From Bacteroidales bacterium (lineage in GTDB: Bacteria > Bacteroidota > Bacteroidia > Bacteroidales > P3), in contig JAFTFL010000014.1 of NCBI GenBank assembly GCA_017449525.1, forward strand, positions 55,086 through 119,085: a stretch of 64,000 nucleotides of DNA, given 5' to 3'. Below, piece after piece: positions 8,151 to 17,202 of the stretch (position 1 is the first letter of the stretch; every line of letters starts with the position of its first letter). The position numbers were made by a program, and so were the translations under genes. Below the pieces are notes generated by a model. That model was not told where the DNA came from and searched no databases. It saw only the letters and a list, made by a program, of their open reading frames with translations.

Positions 8151-11100
8151 TCATCGCACAAGGGTTATGTCGCCCTTGAATCGGGTCTTCTTGTTTCCTT
8201 CGCAGGTAATATCGCAGATGTAGGTATATACGCCCGGCTGACACATGTTGCCGTTGTGCCGGCCGTCCCAGCACCGGCTGAGGTCTTTGCTCTCGTACAC
8301 CAGTTCGCCCCACCGAGTGAAGATGGCCATGTGGAACTCCTTGACCCAAGAACCTCGCACGCACAACTGGTCGTTCACTCCGTCTCCATTCGGGGTGAAG
8401 ATATTGGGGATGAAGATGTCGCTTTCGCCACATGCCACAGTGATGCAGGGTATCAGTAGTGAATCGCGGTAGTTGCAGCCGAGGCTGTCGGTAACGACTA
8501 CCGTGAAGGTGGTGCTGTCTTGCAGTGTGGCAGTAGGGCTGTGGGTCGACGCTCCAGAGAGTGGAGCTATTGGGGTCCAGGCATAACGTCCTTGGGGAAT
8601 TGGGGTAACGTGGAGGGTTGTGGACTCGCCGTCGAAAAGGCGTTCGTCGTCAGCCCATACGCGTATGCTGTCGAATGAGTGCTGACGAGCTATTACTATC
8701 GAGTCCATCACTTGGCATCCCTTGCTGTCGGTGGCGGTGATGATGGCTGTGCCTTCGCACAGGTGGTCGCAGGTGGCAGTGGTTGCGCCGTTCGACCACT
8801 GGTATGCGTACGGTGGCACGCCGCCAGAGGCCAGTGCAGTCGCGCTGCCGTTGCACTCCTCGGGGCATGTGATACGTCCCAGGGTGGCTCGCACGTTCAT
8901 GTCGGCATTCTCTACGATAACAGAAGTGTCGTAGTAGGTGCATCCGTTGGCATCCGTTACTTGTGCCACGTATCTACCAGGGCAAAGTCCAGTGCGCAGC
9001 GTGTCGTGGCTGTTGTCGTCCAGCCATGTTACTTGATAGGGAACGGCGTCGCCAGCGATGTGCAGTGCAATGAGTCCCGTGCACGATTCGAGGCAGAGCA
9101 CATGGGTCAAGTCGTGGCTAAAGGTGGGCGATGGGGCCTGGGCAATAGTGAAGGTGCGCGTGGTAGAGCAGCCTCGTGAGTCTTGTGTGGTGAGGGTGTA
9201 GCGGCCTGGGCAGAGCGAGTCGCAATGTTTTTTCGAACTCCATCCGTTGCCCCAGTTGTGCAGCAGTGGTGGCACGGCACCGGTGGTGAGCCCGATGGCA
9301 ACCTTGCCGTTGCAGGCCGATGGGCAGGTCTCGTCGGTGATGATGAGTGAGTCCATAAGGCCTTGAAAGTGGATGTGGATGCTGTCCAATGCAGTGCACC
9401 CCTGCAGGTCCTGCACCATGACGTATATCCAGCGCGTGGTATCTATCGGTATGTTGGCCACGGGTATTCGGGTGTCGCCGTTGAGGGTGTCGGTCAGCAG
9501 TGGTGAACTGGACCACACATAGCGTGAGCCGCCATGCTCCACGTTGACGTCCAGTCGCACGGGGGATGAGCAGGTCTCTGTGTCGCCCACTATGTGGAAC
9601 GAGGCGCGTCCCGCCGTAACCACTTGGTGAATGGTGTCGGTACAGGTGTTGCTACGCACCAGTAGAATGTAGTGGCCTGGTGCGCTCACCGAGGGGTTGG
9701 CGATGGTGCTGTCGCTCACTCCTGGGGTGATCCATTCGTAGGAGGCACCGAGTTGTGGTTTGATGCCGATGGGCAGGTTCAGCCCTGGACAGGTGGTGAG
9801 CGTGTCCAGGTGTTGGCTGTGGCTGCCCAGCACCATGACGTTTTGCTCCAGGGTGTCGGCTGTGCGGCATCCTATCGGGATGCGTGCTATGAGACGCACT
9901 GTGTATGAGCCTGCTTGGGTGTAGGTGTGGGAGGGGTTGGCTTCTGTACTGGTGGATCCGTCGCCGAAGTCCCACAGGTAGGATGTACCGCGGCCAGTGT
10001 TGTGGAAATGGATGTTGTATGGGGCGCATCCTGCTGGGGGTGGAACGAATTCTGCCACGGGAAAGTCGTCGGCGATGGTGATGCGGAAGAGTGCGTTATT
10101 GCAGTTGTTGCTTCGATTTTGTCGCGACCAGCTGCCTACGGTGGTGGGGAAGTTGCTGTAGGCTCCGCAGCTGGCACACACGGCCTCATAGAGTGTGGCG
10201 CACCTGTCGAAGCGGCTGGTGCCTCCGTCCACATGGTCGTTGCCGTTATACTGTTGGGCGTTGTGGGACTCGCCGAAGAAGGTGGCGTAGGTGAGTGCAG
10301 AGGCCGACTCGTCGATGCTCATGATGTAGAAGTCCTGTCCGTCGGAGGTCGACTGTAAGGCATCGGCAGTTACCTGCATGCCCCATGTACCAGTACTGTT
10401 CCACGGAATGGTCTGCCCGTTGAGGTAGTAACCGCAGAATTTTCGACCCCAGCCCACGGCGTAGACGCGGTTGCAGATGTCGGCCGAGAAGGCGGTCGGT
10501 GAGATGTTGGGCTCGCCACTACCAGTTCCGAACACGGTGCTCCACACGAGGGTGTCCAAGTTGGCGGTGAAGCGTGCCAGAAACTGTCCGCTGTTGGGCG
10601 TATTGTAGTTGGCGTTGTAGACCAATGTGCTGCCAGATGCCTTCGTTTGTCCAAAGATAAAAGCGTGGTTGCGCTTGCCTGTGCGCACAAAGTAGCACTG
10701 GTCGTAGGCCGATGACCCATAGAGCGAACTTGCCATCAGTTGGTTGCCGTAGTATGATATTTTGGACACAAAGCCGTCGGCCGAACCGCCCGCGTAGGTG
10801 GTTCGGTGGGCACGTGCCGTGGTGGGGAAGTTGGTAGAGGTGGTTCCCCCACACACCAGCAGGTTGTACTCATCGTCGGTATCCACGGAGTAGATGGCAT
10901 CGTTGCCCGACCCTCCGAGGTAGCTGCTCCAAAGCAGATGTTGCAAATTGTAGTCAAGCTTGAACACCACGCCGTCTTGTCCACCGCCGTTATTCGGCTG
11001 GAATGCGCCTGGAGTGGTCGGGAAGTCGGACGAATGGGTCGTTGTCCCAACGTATATGTTGTTAAGGTCATCGGCAATGAGCTCTCCTCGCGCGCCATCA

Positions 11101-12407
11101 CCGTAGTTGAAATAAAGACTGTCGTTGCCAAGCATCACGACACCGTTGCTTATGTTGTAGTACTGGCGGTAGTTTAGCCCGTCGTTTCCGCTCCCACCTA
11201 CAAGGGTGGAAGCTTGAAGTTGAGTACCATCGGCGTTGAAGCGGCACACAAAGATGTCGACTCCCGTAGGGTAGTTGATGGTGTTTGACTCGTAATAGAT
11301 GGGGTGGCCGCCGCGAAAGGTGGTCTGATATGCACCAGGGGTCGTCGGGAAGTTAGGAGAACCCGTGGTTCCAAAGATGACCAACTCGTCGAATGCATTG
11401 ACGAACATGCTGTGAGGCATATCGGCATTGGTGCCTCCGAGGTACGTGGCATACAGTCGTTGCGTACCGCTTGTGTCGAACTTGAATATGCCTACGTCGG
11501 CGTTGCCGTTGTAGGTGCTGTCGTATGCCCCGAGGGAGGTGGGGTAGCCGGTGTCGAACACCAACCCTGATGTGTAGGTCTGCTTGTAGGAGTCGTAGGC
11601 ACTGGTCGAGCCCCAGTTGTCGGCTGTTGAGCCAGTGTAGGTTGAAAAGTGTAGGTAAGGGTCAATGACAAGGGGGCGAGTGTGGTCGTATTCGCCCACG
11701 GCTATACTGACGGTGTTACCTCGCAGCACATAGTGTGAGGCAACTTCAACCTGCTGGTTGTTCACTACTTGATAAGCGTATGGCTTCAGCTCTACCACGT
11801 CGGAGACGATGGTGTGGAGCACCAAGTTGCCCCCCAGTAGCACTATTTTGTTCAGCCCTTCGTACTGCATGACTATCTGCGAGGGGTCGGCTCCTGGTGC
11901 TACTACGAAGTCGTATTTCAGCGCGTTGGTGGCGGAGTAGACCTTCATGTCCACTCCGTCGTAGAGTCCAGCGTAGTACACCGATGCGTACGACGTTACG
12001 TGCGAAGCCCAGCGTGCAGGGTCGTCGCCTATGTAGTAGTTGCTGTAGCCAGGCTGAGGATCATAGCCTGTGGGACTGACGGCCGAGGCTCCGACGAAGT
12101 GCAGCCTATAGGCGTGGCTGCGAAAACGTTCGGTTTCAGGTTTGGCGCGGTGGGAGGCAAAGGGGTGGAGCACTGGGTCGTGCACCACTATGGTGAAGCA
12201 TTTCTGCTCTGCAAAGAGGGCTGCACCTCGCATTTGTGCCTTGAACTTTATGTTGTGTTCCCACTGTCCGAGGTTTTCTTCGAAACTGACAGGCTGCCCC
12301 ACACCCAGCGTATCGCGCTGATTGCGCGCCGATAGGTGCCCTGCAGTGCAACACAGCAGAAGCCACACGGCGATGTGTAGGAGATGCTTTGCAGTACGAG
12401 GTTTCAC
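8151..12407 (-). CDS. Very large T9SS type B substrate: beta-propeller, PKD and SprB-like repeats
   Basis: A predicted surface or secreted protein of 1418 residues exported through Sec and then the type IX system. In order: a signal peptide (KPRTAKHLLHIAVWLLLCC), an N-terminal conserved domain containing FEENLGQW (DUF7948-like), repeated beta-propeller units (GGSGNDG, GGSGNDA, repeated NFPTT), a PKD domain (YLWDFGDGSTSTEANPSHTY), Ig-like segments, three SprB-type repeats that each begin with a Cys-rich CPxxCNG/CLESCTG turn, and a gliding-type C-terminal domain (FIPNIFTPNGDGVNDQLC) as the sorting signal. I chose the GTG at 12407 because it is exactly where the signal peptide begins and because a TAnnTTTG box ends only 5 nt upstream. 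The in-frame upstream extension would cross that promoter. Confidence 0.88.
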   Translation of the reverse strand: MKPRTAKHLLHIAVWLLLCCTAGHLSARNQRDTLGVGQPVSFEENLGQWEHNIKFKAQMRGAALFAEQKCFTIVVHDPVLHPFASHRAKPETERFRSHAYRLHFVGASAVSPTGYDPQPGYSNYYIGDDPARWASHVTSYASVYYAGLYDGVDMKVYSATNALKYDFVVAPGADPSQIVMQYEGLNKIVLLGGNLVLHTIVSDVVELKPYAYQVVNNQQVEVASHYVLRGNTVSIAVGEYDHTRPLVIDPYLHFSTYTGSTADNWGSTSAYDSYKQTYTSGLVFDTGYPTSLGAYDSTYNGNADVGIFKFDTSGTQRLYATYLGGTNADMPHSMFVNAFDELVIFGTTGSPNFPTTPGAYQTTFRGGHPIYYESNTINYPTGVDIFVCRFNADGTQLQASTLVGGSGNDGLNYRQYYNISNGVVMLGNDSLYFNYGDGARGELIADDLNNIYVGTTTHSSDFPTTPGAFQPNNGGGQDGVVFKLDYNLQHLLWSSYLGGSGNDAIYSVDTDDEYNLLVCGGTTSTNFPTTARAHRTTYAGGSADGFVSKISYYGNQLMASSLYGSSAYDQCYFVRTGKRNHAFIFGQTKASGSTLVYNANYNTPNSGQFLARFTANLDTLVWSTVFGTGSGEPNISPTAFSADICNRVYAVGWGRKFCGYYLNGQTIPWNSTGTWGMQVTADALQSTSDGQDFYIMSIDESASALTYATFFGESHNAQQYNGNDHVDGGTSRFDRCATLYEAVCASCGAYSNFPTTVGSWSRQNRSNNCNNALFRITIADDFPVAEFVPPPAGCAPYNIHFHNTGRGTSYLWDFGDGSTSTEANPSHTYTQAGSYTVRLIARIPIGCRTADTLEQNVMVLGSHSQHLDTLTTCPGLNLPIGIKPQLGASYEWITPGVSDSTIANPSVSAPGHYILLVRSNTCTDTIHQVVTAGRASFHIVGDTETCSSPVRLDVNVEHGGSRYVWSSSPLLTDTLNGDTRIPVANIPIDTTRWIYVMVQDLQGCTALDSIHIHFQGLMDSLIITDETCPSACNGKVAIGLTTGAVPPLLHNWGNGWSSKKHCDSLCPGRYTLTTQDSRGCSTTRTFTIAQAPSPTFSHDLTHVLCLESCTGLIALHIAGDAVPYQVTWLDDNSHDTLRTGLCPGRYVAQVTDANGCTYYDTSVIVENADMNVRATLGRITCPEECNGSATALASGGVPPYAYQWSNGATTATCDHLCEGTAIITATDSKGCQVMDSIVIARQHSFDSIRVWADDERLFDGESTTLHVTPIPQGRYAWTPIAPLSGASTHSPTATLQDSTTFTVVVTDSLGCNYRDSLLIPCITVACGESDIFIPNIFTPNGDGVNDQLCVRGSWVKEFHMAIFTRWGELVYESKDLSRCWDGRHNGNMCQPGVYTYICDITCEGNKKTRFKGDITLVR

Positions 12408-12411
12408 ATGG

Positions 12412-12419
12412 CAAAGATA
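12412..12419 (-). promoter_or_regulatory. TATCTTTG -7 box of the T9SS substrate gene
   Basis: A perfect TAnnTTTG match on the minus strand. Its last base is 5 nt before the GTG start, so transcription would begin at or next to the start codon (leaderless mRNA). Confidence 0.7.
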
Positions 12420-12542
12420 CGATTTTTTTTTGATACAGAAGTGAATGGGTGCCCCACGCGTGGTGTAGCGCGGTTCGAGATGTGGCAGCTGCGGACTGCT
12501 TACGCTCCCATCGAGCCGAAGACAGCGAGGCCGATGGGGCAC

Positions 12543-12710
12543 GATGCCGTACGGGCTGCGGTTCTACGCCGTACGGCACAGGCCGCTGTGCTGTACGGCA
12601 TACGCCCCTATGCCGTACGGCATTATTCCCTTACAACAGGGTGAACGATAGCACGGTGTGTAGATGCTGGGGTAGATGTCGTACGGCGGGTGGGTGCAAC
12701 GCCGTAGGCT
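12543..12710. repeat. 22-bp tandem repeat array A, GCCGTACGGC core
   Basis: GTACGG/GTAGG cores start at 12549, 12571, 12593, 12615, 12681 and 12704: steps of 22, 22, 22, 66 (3 x 22) and 23. Most cores are palindromic (TGCCGTACGGCA). The missing positions are degenerate. It lies upstream of the T9SS substrate gene. The rest of 12711-13011 holds no gene that I can support. Confidence 0.85.
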
Positions 12711-12833
12711 TCCACTCCAGAGGCTGAGGCGAAGGAGGCTTTGGCGCAAAGCAAAGGATGAGGGGGTAAAGTTGGGCAGCGAGGGAGCGAACGCTACAGG
12801 CCGAAGGTGTTATGCTGCTGCCCTTCGGCGGTG

Positions 12834-12841
12834 CAAAGGTA
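12834..12841 (-). promoter_or_regulatory. Possible TACCTTTG -7 box, no obvious gene behind it
   Basis: A minus-strand TAnnTTTG match. About 30 nt downstream the RNA would form a short hairpin (GCCGAAGG/CCTTCGGC) and then run into repeat array A. It could drive a small RNA or a long leader of the T9SS gene. Confidence 0.35.
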
Positions 12842-12928
12842 CGAAAAAAGAGCCGACCATGAACAGAAAGGAGTGGTGAAGCGTGTGGGTGAAACTCAGC
12901 ATGCAGGGCACCAGGTGGTTATATGGTT

Positions 12929-12990
12929 CAGCAGCGCACCCCGTCGGGAACCATGTGTCGAGAAGGCTCGTCCGTCGAGGTGCGCTGCTG
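12929..12990. terminator. Inverted repeat downstream of glsB-like gene
   Basis: A 12-bp perfect stem (12929-12940 with 12979-12990) and a 38-nt loop, just past the end of the minus-strand gene at 13012. It has no T-tract, so termination is only probable. Confidence 0.45.
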
Positions 12991-13011
12991 TGATTGGTGC
13001 GTCGCCGCGGC

Positions 13012-14202
13012 CTACTGCCCAGAGCGTTTGCGTCTGGACGTGTGGGGCTTCTGCTCCTTCACCTCGCGGCGATAGGCGCGCAGCTGCTTGCGGTGGTCTT
13101 GTCTCTCTTCGCGATGCTGACGTCGCTCGAGTCGACGTTTTTGTAACTTTTTCAGCTGCTTCAGCTCCTCGTGCTGGTCTGGATTGTCGGCCTTCTTGCG
13201 CCACCACGGCATGCGTCGCATATTGATTTGGAAGTAGTGCAGTCGGTCGAGCAACCGGTTGCGCATAGTGTAGCTCTCCATGTAGCGTGCGCGCTTGTCG
13301 GGGTAGATGTCGCGTAGCGTAACGAGGATGCCAGTCTCGATGGTGCCGCCCAGCTCGGGGCAGAGGGCGGTGCCGAAGGAGCGCATGGTGGGGGTCAGTC
13401 CCATGTAGGCATTGATGAGGGGCGGTATGGTGCAGCCGAGTGCGCGTACATTGCGCTGCAATATCTGGTAGTCCTCCTTGTAGTTAGCACCGTTGAAGAG
13501 GCTGTGCAGCTCGTTGTAGTCGCTCTCGATGGGCACGGCAATGTGGGGGTGCACCAGTCCGTCGGGGTCAGGGAAGTGCTTTTTGTAGAAGAAGAGTATC
13601 AGGTCGCGCGCCTTGCTGTTGAACTGGGGGTACATCGTAATCTTGCCGAAGAAGTAGCGCGTCTCAGGTACTTCGAGGGCCAAGGCGCCCAGTCCGTCCC
13701 ACAGGTTATCGAGTGAGTAGATGCCCTTTCGCAGATTGTTGCGTGGTTGGAAGTTGGGTTGGACGAAAGCACGCCCAAGCTCTACGGTGTAGGGCAGCAC
13801 GTTTTCCACAAAGTCGTCGGAGAAGTCGAAGATGGTGGCCGTTGGGGAACTGAAGGTGCCGTCGTCGCCCCGCTTGATGTTGCTGCCGTGGAGGAAGCGG
13901 TAGCCTCCCACGATTTCTTCGTCGGCGTCGCTCCACACAAAGAGCTGCTTATAACAGTAGGGCTCGGGCAGCAGGTCGTATTCGTCTATGTCGCAGGGGT
14001 TCCCACTGCCGCCTCCTTCGGAGGCAAAGGAGAGCTCCCGCAGGCGGCCAATCTCGCGCATGATGTTGGGCGAGTGGTGTGCCGTGGTAACGTAGATGCT
14101 CTTGTCTCCGTTATTGGTGCGGCGAATCAAGTTGCGGTTGGACAATTCTGCTTTGAGCAGGGCTCGGTCGACAGGGGGAATGATGTAACTTAAGTCGGTC
14201 AT
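13012..14202 (-). CDS. glsB: GlsB-like amino-acid N-acyltransferase (GNAT/hemolysin fold) with basic tail
   Basis: An acyltransferase of the OlsB/GlsB group, which joins a beta-hydroxy acyl-ACP to the amino group of an amino acid (glycine in Bacteroides). Conserved segments include the region GRLRELSFASEGGGSGNP, EIVGGYRFLHG, and ELGRAFVQPNFQ followed by LWDGLGAL, all typical of this family. Its partner O-acyltransferase lies immediately upstream (23 nt). Known Bacteroides GlsB/GlsA pairs make N-acyl and acyloxyacyl glycine lipids; whether the head group here is glycine or another amino acid is inference. Oddity: the last 60 or so residues form a K/R-rich, probably helical tail (for example KKLQKRRLERRQHREERQD) not needed for the fold. 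Confidence 0.78.
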   Translation of the reverse strand: MTDLSYIIPPVDRALLKAELSNRNLIRRTNNGDKSIYVTTAHHSPNIMREIGRLRELSFASEGGGSGNPCDIDEYDLLPEPYCYKQLFVWSDADEEIVGGYRFLHGSNIKRGDDGTFSSPTATIFDFSDDFVENVLPYTVELGRAFVQPNFQPRNNLRKGIYSLDNLWDGLGALALEVPETRYFFGKITMYPQFNSKARDLILFFYKKHFPDPDGLVHPHIAVPIESDYNELHSLFNGANYKEDYQILQRNVRALGCTIPPLINAYMGLTPTMRSFGTALCPELGGTIETGILVTLRDIYPDKRARYMESYTMRNRLLDRLHYFQINMRRMPWWRKKADNPDQHEELKQLKKLQKRRLERRQHREERQDHRKQLRAYRREVKEQKPHTSRRKRSGQ

Positions 14203-14224
14203 AATTGGGATTTGGAGTAGGATG

Positions 14225-15064
14225 TTAGGTTGTGAAAGGTGCGGCAGGGTTCTTCTCGAGCTTGTACACGTGTTGGCGCAGCTGCTCGGCCCATTCCTTG
14301 AAAGAGTGCTGGGGGGTGAATTGCGCTGCTTGAATGGGTTGGCCTATGGTCATGGTGATGCTGTCGCCTTCATGGGCGAACATTTCGGCTGGCAGCAGAG
14401 CCATCTCGATGTTGAACTTGATGCCAAGTGCTTTGCGCAAACGAGCCAGGACGTAGAAGCGTCGGCGATTGGTGGCGTTGAAGTGGATGGGGACAATGGG
14501 ACGCGCATTGCGCACGGCCTGCTTGACCACGGTGGCGTGCCATGTGAGGTCCTGCACCTTGCCGTGCACCAGTCGTGAGCAGGTGCCAGCTGGGAAGTAG
14601 AGAAGGGGTGTTTGGGCAGCAAAGACTTCGGTGAGGTTGCCCAGATTGCGCCCGTTTTTGTGAACTTTATCGATGGGGATAAATAACTGTGAGAGGCCAG
14701 GCATCGCCATGAGGAAGTCGTTGACCGGTACTTTCACGTCGGGTATCTTGCGGCCTATGGCGGCTATGAGTGCTAAGCCATCGGGGCCACCCAGTGGGTG
14801 ATTGGCCACAAAGATGGGCGAGCCGTCGGTGGGTATGTGTTCTTCGGCTACGACGTTGAGCTTGATGCGCAGCCACTCGATGAGTTGTTGTGCCAACTCG
14901 ACGCCCTGATAGTCGCGAGTGTCGTGCAGTGCTTGATTGATGCGTTCCACGCGGAGGATGCGCTCCAACAGGCTTACGGCCCAGCGTGGCAGGTCGAGGT
15001 GCTTCTCTTTCAAGATGGCACGAAAGTCGATGTGTGGCTCGGCAGGGGAAATGGTTTGGTTCAT
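14225..15064 (-). CDS. glsA: GlsA-like O-acyltransferase (PlsC family)
   Basis: A 279-residue membrane-associated acyltransferase that would add a second acyl chain to the 3-hydroxyl of the N-acyl amino acid made by the neighbouring GlsB-like enzyme. The catalytic motif is NHPLGGPDG (the H-x5-D variant of this subgroup), and FPAGTCSR is the acceptor/phosphate-binding equivalent. I start at the ATG at 15064 (MNQTISPAEPHIDF); the 14 extra upstream residues look untranslated. Both gls genes start after nearly the same CCAATTAT leader. It lies 60 nt after lplA and is probably co-transcribed with it. Confidence 0.78.
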   Translation of the reverse strand: MNQTISPAEPHIDFRAILKEKHLDLPRWAVSLLERILRVERINQALHDTRDYQGVELAQQLIEWLRIKLNVVAEEHIPTDGSPIFVANHPLGGPDGLALIAAIGRKIPDVKVPVNDFLMAMPGLSQLFIPIDKVHKNGRNLGNLTEVFAAQTPLLYFPAGTCSRLVHGKVQDLTWHATVVKQAVRNARPIVPIHFNATNRRRFYVLARLRKALGIKFNIEMALLPAEMFAHEGDSITMTIGQPIQAAQFTPQHSFKEWAEQLRQHVYKLEKNPAAPFTT

Positions 15065-15124
15065 GATAATTGGGGAAGTCGTGGTGCGAAAGGTGGTGGG
15101 CTGCAATAGTGCAAACGGTCTTGT

Positions 15125-16090
15125 TCAGGCCTCACTGTAGGCCAGTTTCACTATGTCGGCGGCAATAGGGGAGCAGCGCGAGCAGTCGGGCTGCGAAAGG
15201 GTGGAGGCTCCGCGCAGCAGCGAGGTGGCCTCGTCGACGGCCGCCACATCGAGGGAATCTGAGGCGACAACAGCCTCTTCGATAACGTTGCGCACCTGGT
15301 CGACGGTGATCGAAAGATCCACCAGCCCCCAGTCGTAGTTGCCCGAGCGTGTGGCACAGAACGAACGCCACTTGGCAAAGCGCCATTCGTCGCTGGCGAA
15401 TTGTTGGGTAAGGCGTACCACCTCATCGCAGGCGGCCAACTGGTCGAAGTCGACCAGGGTAGTTTCTTGTCCGTACACCTGTTGGAAAGCCTCTATCAGG
15501 TGCGGCACGATGTTGGTACTCGTTACTTCGGCAAGCTCGGACAGGTTGACCACTCGGCTGTGCACCGACGATACGCCATGCTTGTGCAACTTGGCAGGAT
15601 TGACGCGCAGGTAGCGCTGCATGTCGGCCACATTTCCCTTGATGAGGATGGTGCCGTGGTGCAGGTTTTGGAAGCGCGCTTTGCTGAAGGCATTGCCCGA
15701 AAACTTACGCCCATCGCACAGCAAGTCATTGCGTCCGCTCACTTCGGTGCTCAGCCCGTAGGCCGCCAGCGCGCGGCCGATGACGTTGAGCTGACGGGGC
15801 ACGTCGTAGTAGGCGTGGGGTATGACAAATGAAAAATTAATGTTGCCGTCGTCATGGTATACGGCTCCGCCCCCCGTGCTGCGCCGCATCAGGTAGCCAC
15901 CCTCACGCTCCAGCAACTCTACGTTGCACTCGGTGTAGGGGTTTTGGTTTTGGCCAATGACCACGGTGCGGTGGTTCTTCCACAAGTAGAGCGTGAGGAG
16001 GTCGGTATTGGGCTGTGCGAGCAGGTAGTTCTCTACTGCTACGTTGACAAACGGATTGGTTTGGGTGCTGATGATGGTTTGCAGCTGCAT
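15125..16090 (-). CDS. lplA: Lipoate--protein ligase
   Basis: 321 residues. It attaches scavenged lipoate, through lipoyl-AMP, to lysines of 2-oxoacid dehydrogenase E2 or glycine cleavage H protein. The N-terminal catalytic domain shows VVIGQNQNPYTECN and the signature RRSTGGGAVYHDDGNINFSF, then the conserved GRNDLLCDGRKFSGNAF region and HHGTILI. The C-terminal accessory domain (about residues 240-321) is present. The ATG follows a TACACCT motif 25 nt upstream. It appears to be the first gene of lplA-glsA-glsB. Confidence 0.93.
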   Translation of the reverse strand: MQLQTIISTQTNPFVNVAVENYLLAQPNTDLLTLYLWKNHRTVVIGQNQNPYTECNVELLEREGGYLMRRSTGGGAVYHDDGNINFSFVIPHAYYDVPRQLNVIGRALAAYGLSTEVSGRNDLLCDGRKFSGNAFSKARFQNLHHGTILIKGNVADMQRYLRVNPAKLHKHGVSSVHSRVVNLSELAEVTSTNIVPHLIEAFQQVYGQETTLVDFDQLAACDEVVRLTQQFASDEWRFAKWRSFCATRSGNYDWGLVDLSITVDQVRNVIEEAVVASDSLDVAAVDEATSLLRGASTLSQPDCSRCSPIAADIVKLAYSEA

Positions 16091-16114
16091 AAGGTGGTTG
16101 GGGAGTTGAATTGA

Positions 16115-16137
16115 CTACATAATAATATAGGTGTAGT
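16115..16137 (-). promoter_or_regulatory. TACACCT/AT-run motif upstream of lplA
   Basis: The minus strand reads TACACCTATATTATTATGTAG, ending 25 nt before the lplA ATG. Confidence 0.5.
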
Positions 16138-16158
16138 AAGGGTGATGGGCTGGTGGAG

Positions 16159-17202
16159 TTAGAACTGGAGGCGCAGGGAGAGATAGTTCGGAGCCTGCCC
16201 GAGGTGGTAGTTGTTACGTGCGTAGCTGAACTCGAAGCGTTTGGTGCGGATGCCAATGCCGTAGGCAAAACCACTCAAATTCATATTGAGTCGGTCGGCA
16301 GCCTGTTGCTCCTTGGTCTGCCGGTGGTTGTATCCCAAGCGAAGGAACACTACGTTGTTCATGCTTAACTCCACGCCCACAGCCACGTGGCGCGCGAGGT
16401 TATCCCACGCGGAGGACAAGCGGCTCTCGGTGTAGGTCGTGTCGGCGTAGGGGTCATAGTGTGCGGTAGGGTTCAACGGGTCGTTGTAGCGCAGGTTCCA
16501 CCGTTGTAGGTTGGACAATTGCAGGAAGAAACGGAAGGGGGCTTTGGACAGTTTGTAGGACAAGGCGGCGGCCAACTCGAAAGGGGCGCGCTCGGTGGTC
16601 TGGTCGTACGACACGAGTTGGGTGCCGATGTTGCGAGCCATCACACTGGCTGCAAAGGTACGGCTGTCGCTGATGTAACTGCCTGCTACATCGGCTGCCA
16701 GCAGCAACGCAAAGTAGCCGTCGTAATTGGAGAAGACGGGCTTGAGGTCTACGCCGATGGTGTAGTTGGAGTCGATGGGAAGCGCCCATCCAGCTGTGAT
16801 GGCCAAGTCGCCTGCATGGAAATCGCCTGTGGTGTTCTCGTACTCATCATATCCGGCAAAAGAGCCGAAGTTGTAATGGCGTAGCGAGAGCGACAGCGTG
16901 CCGCCCCGTTGTAGGTGGTAGGCTCCGCTGATGCCAGCCAAATGCGCCCCGTTGAAGAGGTGCACGTAGGTCAGCTCCACCTGTTTGTGGTGTGCAGCAT
17001 TGAGGAGTGAAGGGTTGTCGATAGCGATGCCAAGCGAAGCGTTAGGCAGTGCTAAGATGTGCATGCCTAAGGCTGCCGTACGAGCAGAAGTGGGAATGTC
17101 CAGTACGCTGTAGGCCGACGAGCCCGCCACCTGGCCGTGCAGCACCGTGGCGGTCATTAGTGCCAACAGTAGGGCAAGTAGCCTATTTGTTCCAGACTTC
17201 AT
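16159..17202 (-). CDS. porQ: Type IX secretion system protein PorQ
   Basis: An outer-membrane beta-barrel accessory protein of T9SS, thought to work with PorU/PorV/PorZ at the cell surface. 347 residues from the ATG at 17202, which gives the signal peptide MKSGTNRLLALLLALMTATV and cleavage near HGQ. The mature N-terminus GSSAYSVLDIPTSARTAALG is the PorQ/PorV family signature. Barrel strands follow, and the protein ends SLRLQF with a C-terminal aromatic. The start lies inside the 3' end of the preceding WG-repeat gene (20-nt overlap), so expression is coupled. The T9SS cargo gene at 8-12 kb fits. Confidence 0.88.
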   Translation of the reverse strand: MKSGTNRLLALLLALMTATVLHGQVAGSSAYSVLDIPTSARTAALGMHILALPNASLGIAIDNPSLLNAAHHKQVELTYVHLFNGAHLAGISGAYHLQRGGTLSLSLRHYNFGSFAGYDEYENTTGDFHAGDLAITAGWALPIDSNYTIGVDLKPVFSNYDGYFALLLAADVAGSYISDSRTFAASVMARNIGTQLVSYDQTTERAPFELAAALSYKLSKAPFRFFLQLSNLQRWNLRYNDPLNPTAHYDPYADTTYTESRLSSAWDNLARHVAVGVELSMNNVVFLRLGYNHRQTKEQQAADRLNMNLSGFAYGIGIRTKRFEFSYARNNYHLGQAPNYLSLRLQF

